Of a DNA stretch of 64,000 bases, positions 18,508-27,523 are shown in pieces. Position 1 is the stretch's first letter; the number at the start of each line of letters is the position of its first letter. Origin of the DNA: WTFY01 sp964614915 (lineage in GTDB: Bacteria; Pseudomonadota; Gammaproteobacteria; UBA4575); assembly GCA_964614915.1 (NCBI GenBank), contig CAZTNC010000007.1, positions 78,305 through 142,304 on the forward strand. Direction: 5' to 3'. A model generated the notes under the pieces. The model made no database searches. It saw nothing but the letters and a program-made list of their open reading frames with translations, and was not told the origin of the DNA. The position numbers were made by a program, and so were the translations under genes.

Positions 18508-19068
18508 ATGTCGAACTGGAGATACCTTCCCAATCTTATCACGGCTGCACGCCTGGCTGCGGTTCCACTGTTCATCTGGTGGCTGTTCGACGGGCAGTAC
18601 AACAATGCCCTTTGGCTTTTTGTCCTGATGGGCCTATCCGATGCACTGGATGGGTACCTCGCCAAGAGCTTCCAGTGGAGGACGGCACTGGGGGCCTATC
18701 TGGATCCGGCTGCCGACAAGACCATGCTGATCGGCGCCTACGTGACCTTGGGCGCACTTGACCTGCTGCCGCACTGGCTGGTGTTTGTCGTGATTCTCAG
18801 GGATGTTGCGCTCCTGGCAGGATCCCTCGCCTACAACTTCGCAACGCGGCGCATGGAAATCCAGCCTACTTGGATCAGCAAGATCAATACCGTGGTCCAG
18901 ATCGTCCTGGTAGTTGCCATAATTTACAACCAGTTAGAAGCTATTCCTGTGCTACTGATCCAGACCTTGATCGGCTTGACCCTCTTTACCACGTTTGCTA
19001 GCGGCCTCGATTACCTGATGGAGGAAAGGTACAAGCGGGCAGCCCGGCATCCGGAAAAGCCGGTCTGA
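18508..19068 (+). CDS. CDP-alcohol phosphatidyltransferase family protein (PgsA/cardiolipin-synthase-like)
   Basis: Integral membrane enzyme of 186 residues that condenses a CDP-diacylglycerol with an alcohol acceptor. The signature is present as DALDGYLAK...GAYLDPAADK: all acidic metal ligands are kept, but the usual Arg after the Ala is Lys. Several hydrophobic segments follow. Length and the YLPNLITAARL start resemble PgsA; the neighbour hda suggests the widespread CDP-alcohol transferase found upstream of hda in gammaproteobacteria. The acceptor (glycerol-3-phosphate or phosphatidylglycerol) is not decided by sequence. I chose the start MSNWRYLPN; upstream in-frame residues lack family character. 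Confidence 0.85.
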   Translation: MSNWRYLPNLITAARLAAVPLFIWWLFDGQYNNALWLFVLMGLSDALDGYLAKSFQWRTALGAYLDPAADKTMLIGAYVTLGALDLLPHWLVFVVILRDVALLAGSLAYNFATRRMEIQPTWISKINTVVQIVLVVAIIYNQLEAIPVLLIQTLIGLTLFTTFASGLDYLMEERYKRAARHPEKPV

Positions 19069-19101
19069 TACCGGCCACTGCCCCGCCATCAAAAAGCACG
19101 T

Positions 19102-19818
19102 GTGAACCCGTCCTCGCTCCACCCCACCCAGCGCTCGCTGGACATCGTGCTGCGCCCGCACGCAACGTTCGACACCTTCGTCAGCCCCAAGGACAACGAG
19201 CTGGTGTTCCTACTGAAGGAGTTGCAGCGGCCGCTTGGAGAACCCAGGCAGTATTTTCTGTGGGGCAGCGCACAAAGCGGCAAGACCCACCTGCTGCAAG
19301 CGATCTGCAATCATCTGGCCCCTGCGGACCTGCGGGCGGTCTTTTTGCCCATGAAGGAGTTTGCCGCATCGGACCCGAATCTGCTGAATGACCTGCAACT
19401 CCTTGATGTCGTGTGCATTGACGATATTGATTGCGTGCTGGGCGATGCCGACTGGGAGCGTGCATTGTTCCGGATCATCAACGACATGTGGCTGGGCAAC
19501 AAGAGCCTGGTGGTGTCGGCGTCCTGCAAACCGGCGGACCTCGACATCCGCTTGCCGGACCTGGCGTCGCGCCTTGCGGGCGGGCTCGTGTATTGCCTGT
19601 CCGGCCTGACCGACGAGCAGAAGAGGGTGGCTATCCGCCTGCATGCCGAGGCACGCGGCCTGGAGGTTTCACCGGAAGTCTGCAGCTACCTGCTCAGGCA
19701 TTATCCAAGAGAGTTGCAAAAGCTCGTGGAACTTATTGATAAACTTGATAAATACTCACTGGCCCTGCAGCGCAAAATTACGGTTCCCTTCGTGCGCTCG
19801 GTACTTGCAGGCATCTAG
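19102..19818 (+). CDS. hda: DnaA regulatory inactivator Hda
   Basis: AAA+ DnaA homologue of 238 residues that, with the beta clamp, stimulates DnaA-ATP hydrolysis after initiation. Walker A is GSAQSGKTH and Walker B VVCIDDID; there is no DnaA DNA-binding domain IV. The GTG start is at 19102. The N-terminus in Hda usually carries a clamp-binding QL-type motif; here RSLDIVLRP is a looser version. It follows the CDP-alcohol gene and converges with the ArsC-like gene. Confidence 0.92.
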   Translation: MNPSSLHPTQRSLDIVLRPHATFDTFVSPKDNELVFLLKELQRPLGEPRQYFLWGSAQSGKTHLLQAICNHLAPADLRAVFLPMKEFAASDPNLLNDLQLLDVVCIDDIDCVLGDADWERALFRIINDMWLGNKSLVVSASCKPADLDIRLPDLASRLAGGLVYCLSGLTDEQKRVAIRLHAEARGLEVSPEVCSYLLRHYPRELQKLVELIDKLDKYSLALQRKITVPFVRSVLAGI

Positions 19819-19841
19819 CAGGCAGGCTGCAGGTACGGTCC

Positions 19842-20195
19842 CTACAGGATTTGCAGAACGTTTTCGGGTGGGCGGCCAATCGCAGCCTTTCCGTCACGGA
19901 CCACGATCGGGCGCTCGATGAGTACCGGGTGTTTCATCATCGCATCCAGGATTTCGTCTTCGCTGGATGCATCATCGAGCCCGGCTTCACGGTAGGCGGA
20001 CTCTTTTTTACGCAGCAACTGGGCAGCACTTATACCCAGCAGCGACAATACTTTTTTGAGTTCCGACCGCGAAGGAGTCGCCTGCAGGTATTCGATGACC
20101 TCTGGCTGTTCTCCCTGCTCTTGCAGCAGCTTCAGTGTCATGCGGCATTTGGAGCACCGGGGGTTGTAGTAGATAACAGTTTTGGGATCACCCAT
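19842..20195 (-). CDS. ArsC/YfgD family glutaredoxin-like protein
   Basis: Thioredoxin-fold protein of 117 residues of the ArsC family. NPRCSKCR near residue 11 holds the family Cys, and the C-terminal IERPIVVRDGKAAIGRPPE matches ArsC. A second Cys three residues after the first and the absence of arsenic genes nearby favour the YfgD-type housekeeping branch over a dedicated arsenate reductase. It is on the opposite strand to its neighbours, converges with hda and is divergent from acyP. Confidence 0.88.
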   Translation of the reverse strand: MGDPKTVIYYNPRCSKCRMTLKLLQEQGEQPEVIEYLQATPSRSELKKVLSLLGISAAQLLRKKESAYREAGLDDASSEDEILDAMMKHPVLIERPIVVRDGKAAIGRPPENVLQIL

Positions 20196-20308
20196 GTCTC
20201 TTTATTCTCCATGCCGTTTCCAGTTATATTTATGCCGCCATAGGGTACTAGTGGACGTTCGATCCGTCTACTGTGCCGGCTGAACGGACATGGAATGTAC
20301 TGCCTGTG

Positions 20309-20593
20309 ATGACTGATGCGCCCGAACATGCCTGCCTGCGCTGCATCGTTTCGGGAACCGTGCAAGGCGTATTTTTTCGTGTAACCACGCGGGATGAAGC
20401 GCGAAGGCTTGGGATCGCAGGCTATGCAAAAAACCTAGCGAATGGGAGTGTGGAAGTGATTGCCTGTGGTAAAGTTGCGGCCCTGGCCCAGCTGCGGGGC
20501 TGGTTGCACACAGGTCCGGATCTCGCCCGGGTGCATACCGTCAGCTGTGAGCCGGTGGCGATGAGACATTTTCCGGATTTTCAAATACTTTAG
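20309..20593 (+). CDS. acyP: Acylphosphatase
   Basis: Small enzyme of 94 residues that hydrolyses acyl phosphates. Catalytic residues are visible: Arg in GTVQGVFFRVTTR and Asn in GYAKNLANGSVEV, plus the GxVxGVxFR signature. The ATG at 20309 is preferred over an in-frame GTG at 20273, which adds residues before the first beta strand. Two bases separate it from the zinc-ribbon gene, so the two are probably co-transcribed. Confidence 0.93.
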   Translation: MTDAPEHACLRCIVSGTVQGVFFRVTTRDEARRLGIAGYAKNLANGSVEVIACGKVAALAQLRGWLHTGPDLARVHTVSCEPVAMRHFPDFQIL

Positions 20594-20595
20594 TC

Positions 20596-20925
20596 ATGCC
20601 GATATACGAGTACCAATGCGATGCCTGTGGCTATCGTTTCGACATCCTGCAAAAAGCAGGCGACCCGGTATTGACCGACTGCCCGCAGTGCAGCCAGGCT
20701 TCCCTGAGGAAGCTGGTATCCGCGGCAGGCTTCAGGCTCAGTGGCTCGGGCTGGTATGAAACGGACTTCAAATCGGACAACAAGCGCAATCTGGCCTCGG
20801 GTGATTCCCAGAAAAAAAGCGACAGCACTGCCAAGCCGAGCGCCAAGAAAACGGATGCTTCCGGACAGCCTGCAAAAGCCAAGCCTGCGACATCGGGCTC
20901 GCAGCAGGGCGGGAGAGCATCTTGA
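20596..20925 (+). CDS. FmdB family zinc-ribbon protein
   Basis: Protein of 109 residues starting MPIYEYQCDACG, with CxxC at residues 8-11 and a second pair in CPQCSQ, which form the FmdB zinc ribbon. A Lys/Ser/Ala-rich low-complexity tail covers about residues 65-109. The role is unproven; it is often called a regulatory protein. In relatives a DUF502 membrane protein separates it from aspS. Here 138 non-coding bases do. Confidence 0.9.
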   Translation: MPIYEYQCDACGYRFDILQKAGDPVLTDCPQCSQASLRKLVSAAGFRLSGSGWYETDFKSDNKRNLASGDSQKKSDSTAKPSAKKTDASGQPAKAKPATSGSQQGGRAS

Positions 20926-20969
20926 GCAGAGCACCGCTTGCAGTTTTTGACAACCTCCCGGTTGCCCGT

Positions 20970-21010
20970 GCCTGAGGGAGCCCGCTTCGGGTTGGCCCAG
21001 AATCTCAGGC
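20970..21010 (+). promoter_or_regulatory. Nested hairpin in the aspS upstream region
   Basis: Outer arms GCCTGAG (20970-20976) and CTCAGGC (21004-21010) are perfect 7-bp complements. Inside them CCCG-CTT-CGGG forms a second stem (20981-20991). There is no T-tract after it, so it is not a classical terminator. It may be a leader structure of aspS or an mRNA 3' end of the zinc-ribbon gene. Confidence 0.4.
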
Positions 21011-21063
21011 GACCTGGACAGGCCGCTGCATCCAGGCCTGACCGGTACCGTTAACACACCCCC

Positions 21064-22836
21064 ATGCGAACTCATTACTGCGCTCAAGTCACCGAGTCGC
21101 TCATCGACCAGGACGTTTCGGTATGCGGCTGGGTAAACCGCAGGCGTGACCATGGCGGCATCATCTTCGTGGACCTGCGTGACCGCGACGGCATTGTGCA
21201 AGTCGTGTTTGACCCGGAGCAGTCCGAAATATTTGAAATTGCAGAACAGATTCGCAACGAATTCGTGCTGCATGTCACAGGACGGGTGCGTGCACGCCCG
21301 CAGGGGACCGTCAACCCGGACCTGCCTACCGGGCAGATCGAGGTCGTGGCCTCAGCATTGACGGTGTTGAACGATTCGCAAACGCCGCCGTTCCAGCTCG
21401 ATGATGAAGACGTGCACGAGGAAACCCGGTTGCGCCATCGGTACGTGGACCTGCGCCGCCCGTTCATGCAGGAGCGTATCCGTACCAAGGCGGCCGTCTA
21501 CCGGGTATTGCGAAGTTTTCTGGATGCCCATGGATTTCTGGACATCGAAACACCGATCCTCACCCGGGCGACACCGGAAGGTGCACGCGACTACCTGGTC
21601 CCAAGCCGCACTCAGGCGGGTTCATTTTTCGCACTCCCGCAATCGCCGCAGCTCTTCAAGCAGTTGCTGATGGCAAGCGGCTTTGATCGCTATTACCAGA
21701 TCGTGCGCTGCTTTCGCGACGAGGACCTGCGTGCAGACCGTCAACCCGAATTCACGCAGCTCGACATCGAGACGTCCTTCATGAATGAGGACGAGATCCT
21801 GTCCCTGATGGAAGACATGGTCTGCGACCTGTTTGCGAAGATCCTGGACGTGACGCTGGAAAAGCCATTTGCACGAATCTGCTATGCGGATGCGTTGCAC
21901 CGCTACGGCAGCGACAAGCCGGATCTGCGCATACCGCTTGAGCTGGTGGACGTAACCGAGTTGATGCGCGAGGTCGAGTTCAAGGTCTTCCGTGAGCCTG
22001 CATGCGATCCGCAGGGCCGGGTTGCCATATTGAAAGTGCCCCAGGGCGCTGCACTGACACGCAAGCAGATCGATGAATACACCGATTTCGTGACCCAGTA
22101 CGGGGCCGGAGGACTGGCCTACATCAAGTGTGTCCGGGCCGCAGACATCCCGTCCGGCCTGCAGTCGCCGATACTCAAGTTCTTGCCCGAGGAAGTCATC
22201 GCCCAGCTGGTGGAGCGAACCGGTGCCAGTGACGGGGACCTGCTGTTTTTCGGCGCGGACAAGAAACAGATCGTGAATGCGGCCCTGGGTGCATTGCGAG
22301 TCAGGGTGGGACACGACCTTGACCTCGTCGAGCCTGGCTGGCAGCCGCTCTGGGTGGTCGAGTTCCCGATGTTCGAGTGGGACGTCGAGGCCAAGGGCTG
22401 GTCCGCTTTGCATCATCCGTTCACGGCACCCACCTGCGCCAGCCCTGAAGAGCTCCTCAGCAATCCCGGGGAGGCCCTGTCGCGTGCCTACGACATGGTG
22501 CTCAACGGCACCGAGGTGGGCGGAGGTTCCGTGCGTGTCCACAAGGCCGATATGCAGGCCGCCATATTCGAGGTCTTGCAGATTGACCCGAAACGGGCCG
22601 AGGAGAAATTCGGGTTTTTGATGCGGGCGCTGACCTGCGGGATGCCCCCGCATGGCGGAATCGCCTTCGGACTCGATCGCCTGGTCATGCTGATGACGGG
22701 CAGCCAGTCCATTCGCGATGTCATCCCGTTCCCGAAAACCCAAAACGCGACCTGCCCGCTGACGGATGCACCTTCCCCGGCAGACGAAAAGCAACTCAAG
22801 GAACTGCATATCCGGCTTCGCCCGGGTACGCACTGA
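21064..22836 (+). CDS. aspS: Aspartyl-tRNA synthetase
   Basis: Class II synthetase, 590 residues, bacterial-type length with the GAD insertion. Order: N-terminal OB-fold anticodon-binding domain (VCGWVNRRRDHGG), motif 2 FRDEDLRADRQPEFTQLDIE, GAD insertion in the middle, and motif 3 with GIAFGLDRLVML near residue 535. It is the first gene after a 138-base gap with a structured leader, and is followed by nudB. Confidence 0.97.
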   Translation: MRTHYCAQVTESLIDQDVSVCGWVNRRRDHGGIIFVDLRDRDGIVQVVFDPEQSEIFEIAEQIRNEFVLHVTGRVRARPQGTVNPDLPTGQIEVVASALTVLNDSQTPPFQLDDEDVHEETRLRHRYVDLRRPFMQERIRTKAAVYRVLRSFLDAHGFLDIETPILTRATPEGARDYLVPSRTQAGSFFALPQSPQLFKQLLMASGFDRYYQIVRCFRDEDLRADRQPEFTQLDIETSFMNEDEILSLMEDMVCDLFAKILDVTLEKPFARICYADALHRYGSDKPDLRIPLELVDVTELMREVEFKVFREPACDPQGRVAILKVPQGAALTRKQIDEYTDFVTQYGAGGLAYIKCVRAADIPSGLQSPILKFLPEEVIAQLVERTGASDGDLLFFGADKKQIVNAALGALRVRVGHDLDLVEPGWQPLWVVEFPMFEWDVEAKGWSALHHPFTAPTCASPEELLSNPGEALSRAYDMVLNGTEVGGGSVRVHKADMQAAIFEVLQIDPKRAEEKFGFLMRALTCGMPPHGGIAFGLDRLVMLMTGSQSIRDVIPFPKTQNATCPLTDAPSPADEKQLKELHIRLRPGTH

Positions 22837-22969
22837 TCTCCCGGTTGCCGGACATGTCCGCCCATGCCAGGCGGGGCAGTCACAGGCTTTAACGGCATGC
22901 ATCCATTTGCATTACAATGAATGGGTCGGAGGTCTGTCGCTTCCTGTTTGCACTTTAGGGTGTCATCGC

Positions 22970-23398
22970 ATGGAACATAAACGTCCCGAGTCGGTCCTGA
23001 TCATCGTGTACACACGACAGAGTGAGGTGCTGCTGCTGCGGCGCAGGTATCCAAACGATTTCTGGCAGTCGGTGACCGGCAGCCTGGAGTGGGGCGAGCA
23101 GCCGGGTGATGCTGCCGTGCGTGAATTGTGCGAGGAGACCGGCCTCGTCGACCAGGCGGTCTGCGACTGTCACTGTGTGCAGAGCTTCGAGATCTACTCG
23201 ATCTGGCGCAAGCGCTATGCGCCGGGGGTGGTCATGAACCAGGAACATGTGTACCGGTTGCAGCTCCCGGAAATAGTGGACATCCGGCTCGACCCGAAAG
23301 AGCATGAAGAGTTTCAGTGGCTGCCCCGCCAGCAGGCCGCCGAACTGGCTACTTCACATACCAATCAGGCCGCGATCCTGCGCTGGGTGCCGGAATAG
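22970..23398 (+). CDS. nudB: Dihydroneopterin triphosphate pyrophosphatase (NudB-like Nudix hydrolase)
   Basis: Nudix hydrolase of 142 residues. The box GX5EX7REUXEEXGU is complete: it begins GSLEWGEQPG and ends RELCEETGL. NudB removes pyrophosphate from dihydroneopterin triphosphate in folate synthesis; position between aspS and yebC/ruvC is the standard nudB locus. The start ATG at 22970 was chosen because upstream in-frame codons overlap aspS and have no family content. A 12-bp perfect palindrome (CGGACATGTCCG, 22849-22860) lies in the preceding gap. Confidence 0.88.
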   Translation: MEHKRPESVLIIVYTRQSEVLLLRRRYPNDFWQSVTGSLEWGEQPGDAAVRELCEETGLVDQAVCDCHCVQSFEIYSIWRKRYAPGVVMNQEHVYRLQLPEIVDIRLDPKEHEEFQWLPRQQAAELATSHTNQAAILRWVPE

Positions 23399-23409
23399 AA
23401 GGAGCATGC

Positions 23410-24033
23410 ATGCGCGAAATCGTCGTCTGCGTTCACGGGCTCTGGATGAAGGGCTGGCTGATGAAACCGATGTCCCGTTACCTGGGCAGCTTCGGCCATG
23501 AGTGCAAACGGTTTTCCTATCCAAGCCTGAGGTATTCGCCCCCGCTCAATGCACAGTTGCTCGGCGCGTATACCGACCGGCTGGATGCAGATGTCATTCA
23601 TTTTGTTACGCACAGCCTGGGTGGCATCGTGTTGCTGCATTATTTCCAGATCTTCGACACGGCGCGGCCCGGCCGGGTGGTCATGCTGGGTCCTCCCCTG
23701 AAAGGAAGCAGTGTCGCACGCTACATGTCGAGGAACAGGTTCTTTCGCGATGTGATGCTCGGGGCAAGTTCGAGTTCACTGCTTGGCAACGTTCCGGCCT
23801 GGAATGGAACACGCCCGCTGGCCATATTGGCGGGTACCCGGGGTCTGGGGATCCGGCAGATGCTGGGTGTGCCGCTGGACCAACCCAACGACGGTGCGGT
23901 GGCCGTGTCCGAAACCAAGATGAAGTGCTGCACCGTCCACAAGCTGATTCCGTACAGCCATACGGAGATGCTGCTGGCCAAGCCGGTAGCCGTCATGGTC
24001 GATGAGTTTTTGCGGACCGGAAATATCACTTGA
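23410..24033 (+). CDS. Alpha/beta hydrolase (lipase/esterase-like)
   Basis: Protein of 207 residues. VCVHGLW near the N-terminus resembles an oxyanion-hole strand, and HSLGG carries the nucleophile Ser, a GxSxG-like lipase elbow with His in the first position. There is no clear signal peptide. The substrate is unknown. It starts 11 bases after nudB and ends 48 bases before yebC; this insertion is not part of the commonly conserved aspS-nudB-yebC order. Confidence 0.8.
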   Translation: MREIVVCVHGLWMKGWLMKPMSRYLGSFGHECKRFSYPSLRYSPPLNAQLLGAYTDRLDADVIHFVTHSLGGIVLLHYFQIFDTARPGRVVMLGPPLKGSSVARYMSRNRFFRDVMLGASSSSLLGNVPAWNGTRPLAILAGTRGLGIRQMLGVPLDQPNDGAVAVSETKMKCCTVHKLIPYSHTEMLLAKPVAVMVDEFLRTGNIT

Positions 24034-24081
24034 AATCAGGAAGTGCTAAGATATTGCCACTGATCGAGGAGAGGGGGTTCA

Positions 24082-24825
24082 ATGGCCGGTCATAGCAAAT
24101 GGGCCAATATCCAGCACCACAAAAAAGCACAGGACGCCAAGCGCGGAAAATTATTCACCAAATTAATCCGAGAGATTACAGTAGCGGCCCGTGAGGGTGG
24201 CGACCCCGATGCCAATGCGCGCCTTCGCTCCGCCGTGGACAAGGCCCTGTCCGCCAACATGCCCAAAGACACCATCGAGCGTGCCACGAAGCGTGGCGCG
24301 GGCGAACTCGACGGTGACGCCTACATGGAGGTCCGCTACGAGGGCTACGGACCCGGCGGGGCTGCGGTCCTGATTGACTGCATGACCGATAACCGCAACC
24401 GCACGGTGTCGGAGATCCGGCACATTTTCTCAAAATTCAACGGCAACCTCGGCACCTCGGGCTCGGTCGCCTACCTGTTTTCGGCCGCCGGGGTCATCCG
24501 CTTTTCATCGGACGTTGACCAGGACCAGGTGATGGAAATTGCCCTGGACTCCGGTGCCGAGGATGTCGTCGACACGGAGGACGGTGGCCTCGAAGTGGTC
24601 ACCCAGGTGGAGGGTTTTCTGGGAACGAAGCAGGCACTGGAGGATTCGGCCCTGGCGTTCGACCATGCAGAGGTCACGATGCGTGCAAGCTCGGAGGTGG
24701 TCCTTTCTGATCACGACGGCGAGGTCATGCTGCGCCTGCTGAATGCACTCGATGCCCTCGACGATGTGCAAAACGTGTATTCCAATGCCGACATTCCGGA
24801 GGCGGTGTTCGAGGCCCTGGCCTGA
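24082..24825 (+). CDS. yebC: YebC/PmpR family protein
   Basis: Protein of 247 residues beginning MAGHSKWANIQHHK, the invariant YebC/TACO1 start, with GEL and GGAAVLIDCMTDNRNRT in the body. Family members are reported as transcription regulators and, more recently, as translation factors that relieve stalling at proline-rich stretches. It sits directly upstream of ruvC, the classic order. An AGGAGAGGGG stretch precedes the ATG. Confidence 0.96.
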   Translation: MAGHSKWANIQHHKKAQDAKRGKLFTKLIREITVAAREGGDPDANARLRSAVDKALSANMPKDTIERATKRGAGELDGDAYMEVRYEGYGPGGAAVLIDCMTDNRNRTVSEIRHIFSKFNGNLGTSGSVAYLFSAAGVIRFSSDVDQDQVMEIALDSGAEDVVDTEDGGLEVVTQVEGFLGTKQALEDSALAFDHAEVTMRASSEVVLSDHDGEVMLRLLNALDALDDVQNVYSNADIPEAVFEALA

Positions 24826-24841
24826 CACGGGTACAGGCGGT

Positions 24842-25381
24842 ATGGCGGTAGCAAGACAATCCCACCGGATTCTGGGCATCGACCCGGGACTGAATATTAC
24901 CGGGTTCGGCATTATCGAGAGCGACGGACACAAGAGCCGCTACGTCCACAGCGGCAGCATTCGCATGCGCGGTTCCACCGAGGACACGGGAATGGCCCAG
25001 CGCCTTGGAAAAATCTTCAGGGAACTGACCGATGTCATTTCCCAGTACCAGCCCATGGAGGTGGCCGTCGAGGAAGTGTTTGTCTCGCGCAACATGGCCT
25101 CGGCACTGAAACTTGGCCATGCCCGCGGTGCAGCCATCAGCGCGGCCGTGCAGTTGCAGGTTCCCGTCAGTGAGTACAGTGCACGTTATGTCAAGCAGGC
25201 GATCGTCGGCAATGGTGCGGCAAGCAAGGAGCAGATCCAGCACATGGTTTTGCGCCTGCTCGCATTGAGGGGCAAATTGCAGGAAGATGAGGCGGATGCG
25301 CTGGCAGTATCCCTGTGCCATGCACACACCTCCATACAGGCCGGCACCCGCCGTAAGTCACTATCCGGGAGTCACACATGA
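24842..25381 (+). CDS. ruvC: Holliday junction resolvase RuvC
   Basis: Endonuclease that cuts Holliday junctions processed by RuvAB. The protein has 179 residues. Acidic active-site residues are visible in LGIDPGLNITG, AVEEVFV and EDEADALAV. The start at 24842 is chosen over in-frame ATGs inside yebC. It overlaps ruvA by four bases (ATGA), so translation is coupled. Confidence 0.96.
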   Translation: MAVARQSHRILGIDPGLNITGFGIIESDGHKSRYVHSGSIRMRGSTEDTGMAQRLGKIFRELTDVISQYQPMEVAVEEVFVSRNMASALKLGHARGAAISAAVQLQVPVSEYSARYVKQAIVGNGAASKEQIQHMVLRLLALRGKLQEDEADALAVSLCHAHTSIQAGTRRKSLSGSHT

Positions 25382-25977
25382 TCGGACGCCTGCAAGGCGA
25401 CGTCATTGAAAAGCACCCCCCGTATCTCCTGCTTGACGTGCAGGGCGTGGGGTATGAACTGGAAGCCCCGATGTCGACGTTCTACGAGTTGCCCGACCCG
25501 GGTGAGAGCGTCGTGCTGTACACCCATCTGCTGGTACGCGAAGATGCCCAGACCCTGTATGCCTTCAAGCACCTGCAGGACCGCGCACTGTTCCGGGACT
25601 TGCTGAAGGTCAGCGGTGTGGGAGCGAAGATTGCCCTTGCGATACTTTCCGGCATGGATGTCAGGGCATTTGCCGGCTGCATCGATCGCGGTGACAGCGA
25701 TGCCCTGATGCGCCTGCCTGGGGTGGGTCGCAGAACGGCAGAACGCCTGGTGGTCGAGATGCGCGACCGGCTCCAGCAGATCACCGCTGAACCGGATCCG
25801 GACCGGGACGGGCAGGGCGAGGAGGGTCCCGGGAATGCGGTCAAGGATGCCGTCTCCGCACTGGTCACGCTTGGCTACAGCCTGAAGGATGCCCGCCGCA
25901 TGGTCGGTGAGCTGGATACACAAGGTCAAAACAGCGAGGACCTTATTCGCCTGGCCCTCAAGACCCGCCTGTCGTGA
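25378..25977 (+). CDS. ruvA: Holliday junction branch migration protein RuvA
   Basis: Junction-recognition subunit of the RuvAB motor, 199 residues. It starts MIGRLQGDVIEK (OB fold), followed by two helix-hairpin-helix motifs (VSGVGAKIALAIL; LPGVGRRTAERLV) and a C-terminal domain III that contacts RuvB. Start overlaps ruvC; ruvB follows after 13 bases. I saw no LexA-like box upstream of ruvC. Confidence 0.97.
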   Translation: MIGRLQGDVIEKHPPYLLLDVQGVGYELEAPMSTFYELPDPGESVVLYTHLLVREDAQTLYAFKHLQDRALFRDLLKVSGVGAKIALAILSGMDVRAFAGCIDRGDSDALMRLPGVGRRTAERLVVEMRDRLQQITAEPDPDRDGQGEEGPGNAVKDAVSALVTLGYSLKDARRMVGELDTQGQNSEDLIRLALKTRLS

Positions 25978-25990
25978 CAGCCGGGGTAGT

Positions 25991-27067
25991 ATGGATCCAA
26001 TGAACGAGACAGAAGCATCGCGGCTGGTGGACACCCGCAGGGAAGAGGACGAGGTGGCCATGGAGAACATGGTCCGCCCGCAGTACCTGAACGAATACGT
26101 CGGGCAGGCCAAGGTGCGCGAGCAGATGGAGATTTTCATCACCGCGGCCAGGCAGCGCAAACAGGCGCTCGATCATGTCCTGATCTTCGGTCCCCCGGGG
26201 CTTGGCAAGACCACACTGTCCCGTATCGTGGCCAACGAGATGCAGGTGAATCTGCGGCATACCTCCGGCCCGATCCTTGAAAAGCCGGGCGACCTGGCAG
26301 CCATTCTCACCAACCTGGAGCCCAAGGACGTATTGTTCATTGACGAAATCCACCGCCTGAGCCCGGTGACCGAAGAAGTGCTTTACCCGGCGCTTGAAGA
26401 TTTCCAGCTGAACATCATGATCGGTGAAGGGCCCGCGGCAAGATCGATCAAGCTGGATTTGCCACCGTTCACGCTGGTCGGGGCGACGACCCGCGCGGGT
26501 CTTTTGACTTCACCCCTGCGTGACCGTTTCGGCATCGTGCAGAGACTTGAGTTCTACAGCGTGCAGGAACTTGCCGTGATCGTGCATCGTTCCGCGGACA
26601 TACTGAAGGTCGAGATCGACGACGAAGGCGCAGAGCAGATCGCAAGCCGTTCGCGGGGAACCCCGAGGATTGCCAACCGCTTGCTGAGGCGGGTGCGGGA
26701 TTACGCGCAGGTCAAGTCCGACGGTGTAATCAACAGCGAAAATGCCAACGCGGCGCTTGACATGCTGAGCGTGGACACGCACGGCTTTGATCACATGGAC
26801 CGGCGCCTGCTACTCGCCATCATCGAGAAATTTGCCGGCGGGCCGGTTGGCATCGACAGCCTGGCGACAGCCATCGGTGAGGAGCGGGGTACCATCGAGG
26901 ACGTCATCGAGCCGTACCTGATCCTGCAGGGGTTTATCATGCGCACGCCTCGCGGGCGTATTGCCACCGAAAATGCCTACCGGCATTTCGGCCTCAAGAC
27001 TCCCGAGGGCGGTTCCGGCCCGGCCTCGCAGTCGGCGCCCGACCTGTTCTCAAAAGCGCAAAAGTGA
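25991..27067 (+). CDS. ruvB: Holliday junction helicase RuvB
   Basis: Hexameric AAA+ motor that drives branch migration. The protein has 358 residues with Walker A GPPGLGKTT (67-75), Walker B LFIDEIHR, sensor region GATTRAG, and the winged-helix C-terminal domain. The ATG at 25991 is used; a second ATG nine bases later is equally possible. Last gene of ruvCAB; the Tol-Pal operon starts 42 bases on. Confidence 0.97.
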   Translation: MDPMNETEASRLVDTRREEDEVAMENMVRPQYLNEYVGQAKVREQMEIFITAARQRKQALDHVLIFGPPGLGKTTLSRIVANEMQVNLRHTSGPILEKPGDLAAILTNLEPKDVLFIDEIHRLSPVTEEVLYPALEDFQLNIMIGEGPAARSIKLDLPPFTLVGATTRAGLLTSPLRDRFGIVQRLEFYSVQELAVIVHRSADILKVEIDDEGAEQIASRSRGTPRIANRLLRRVRDYAQVKSDGVINSENANAALDMLSVDTHGFDHMDRRLLLAIIEKFAGGPVGIDSLATAIGEERGTIEDVIEPYLILQGFIMRTPRGRIATENAYRHFGLKTPEGGSGPASQSAPDLFSKAQK

Positions 27068-27109
27068 TTTTTACACCGTCCGGTACGGCCTGAATCCAGG
27101 CGTTTGTAC

Positions 27110-27523
27110 ATGAAACCCTACCACTGGCAAGTTCAGGTTTATTACGAGGATACGGATGCAGGAGGCGTGGTGTACTATGCCAACTACCTCAAATTTATGG
27201 AGCGTGCGCGAACGGAATGGCTGCGCGCACTGGGAATTGAGCAGGACAAGCTGATGCAGGACAGGAACGTGTTGTTTGCGGTGCGCTCGGTTCGGATCGA
27301 GTACAAGCGGCCCATACGATTCAATGATTCACTGGCCGTGAGTGTTGAACCGGTTGCCATCAAGCCAGCCAGCCTTTCGATCCGGCAGGCGATCACGGAC
27401 CAGCACGACGAGGCACTCCTGTTTGCCGATGCCGATGTTAACGTAGTGTGCCTGGCCGCGGACAGCTTTTCACCGCAACCCATCCCCAAGGACTTGTTTA
27501 AGGAGATCAAAAGTGCGTGTTGA
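27110..27523 (+). CDS. ybgC: Tol-Pal system acyl-CoA thioesterase YbgC
   Basis: Hotdog-fold thioesterase of 137 residues. The catalytic Asp lies in YEDTDAGGVVYYANY, the YbgC signature. It opens the tol-pal operon, as in E. coli. ATG at 27110; an upstream TTG at 27104 adds two residues. The end overlaps the tolQ GTG start by 11 bases. Confidence 0.95.
   Translation: MKPYHWQVQVYYEDTDAGGVVYYANYLKFMERARTEWLRALGIEQDKLMQDRNVLFAVRSVRIEYKRPIRFNDSLAVSVEPVAIKPASLSIRQAITDQHDEALLFADADVNVVCLAADSFSPQPIPKDLFKEIKSAC

Noticed and set aside
22849..22860. Perfect 12-base palindrome CGGACATGTCCG between aspS and nudB
   Set aside because: Isolated, no promoter around it, and short GC-rich palindromes are expected at this frequency; kept only as a note.
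21622..22902. 426-codon open frame antisense to aspS
   Set aside because: Shadow of aspS with the usual Arg/Leu/His-rich low-information translation.
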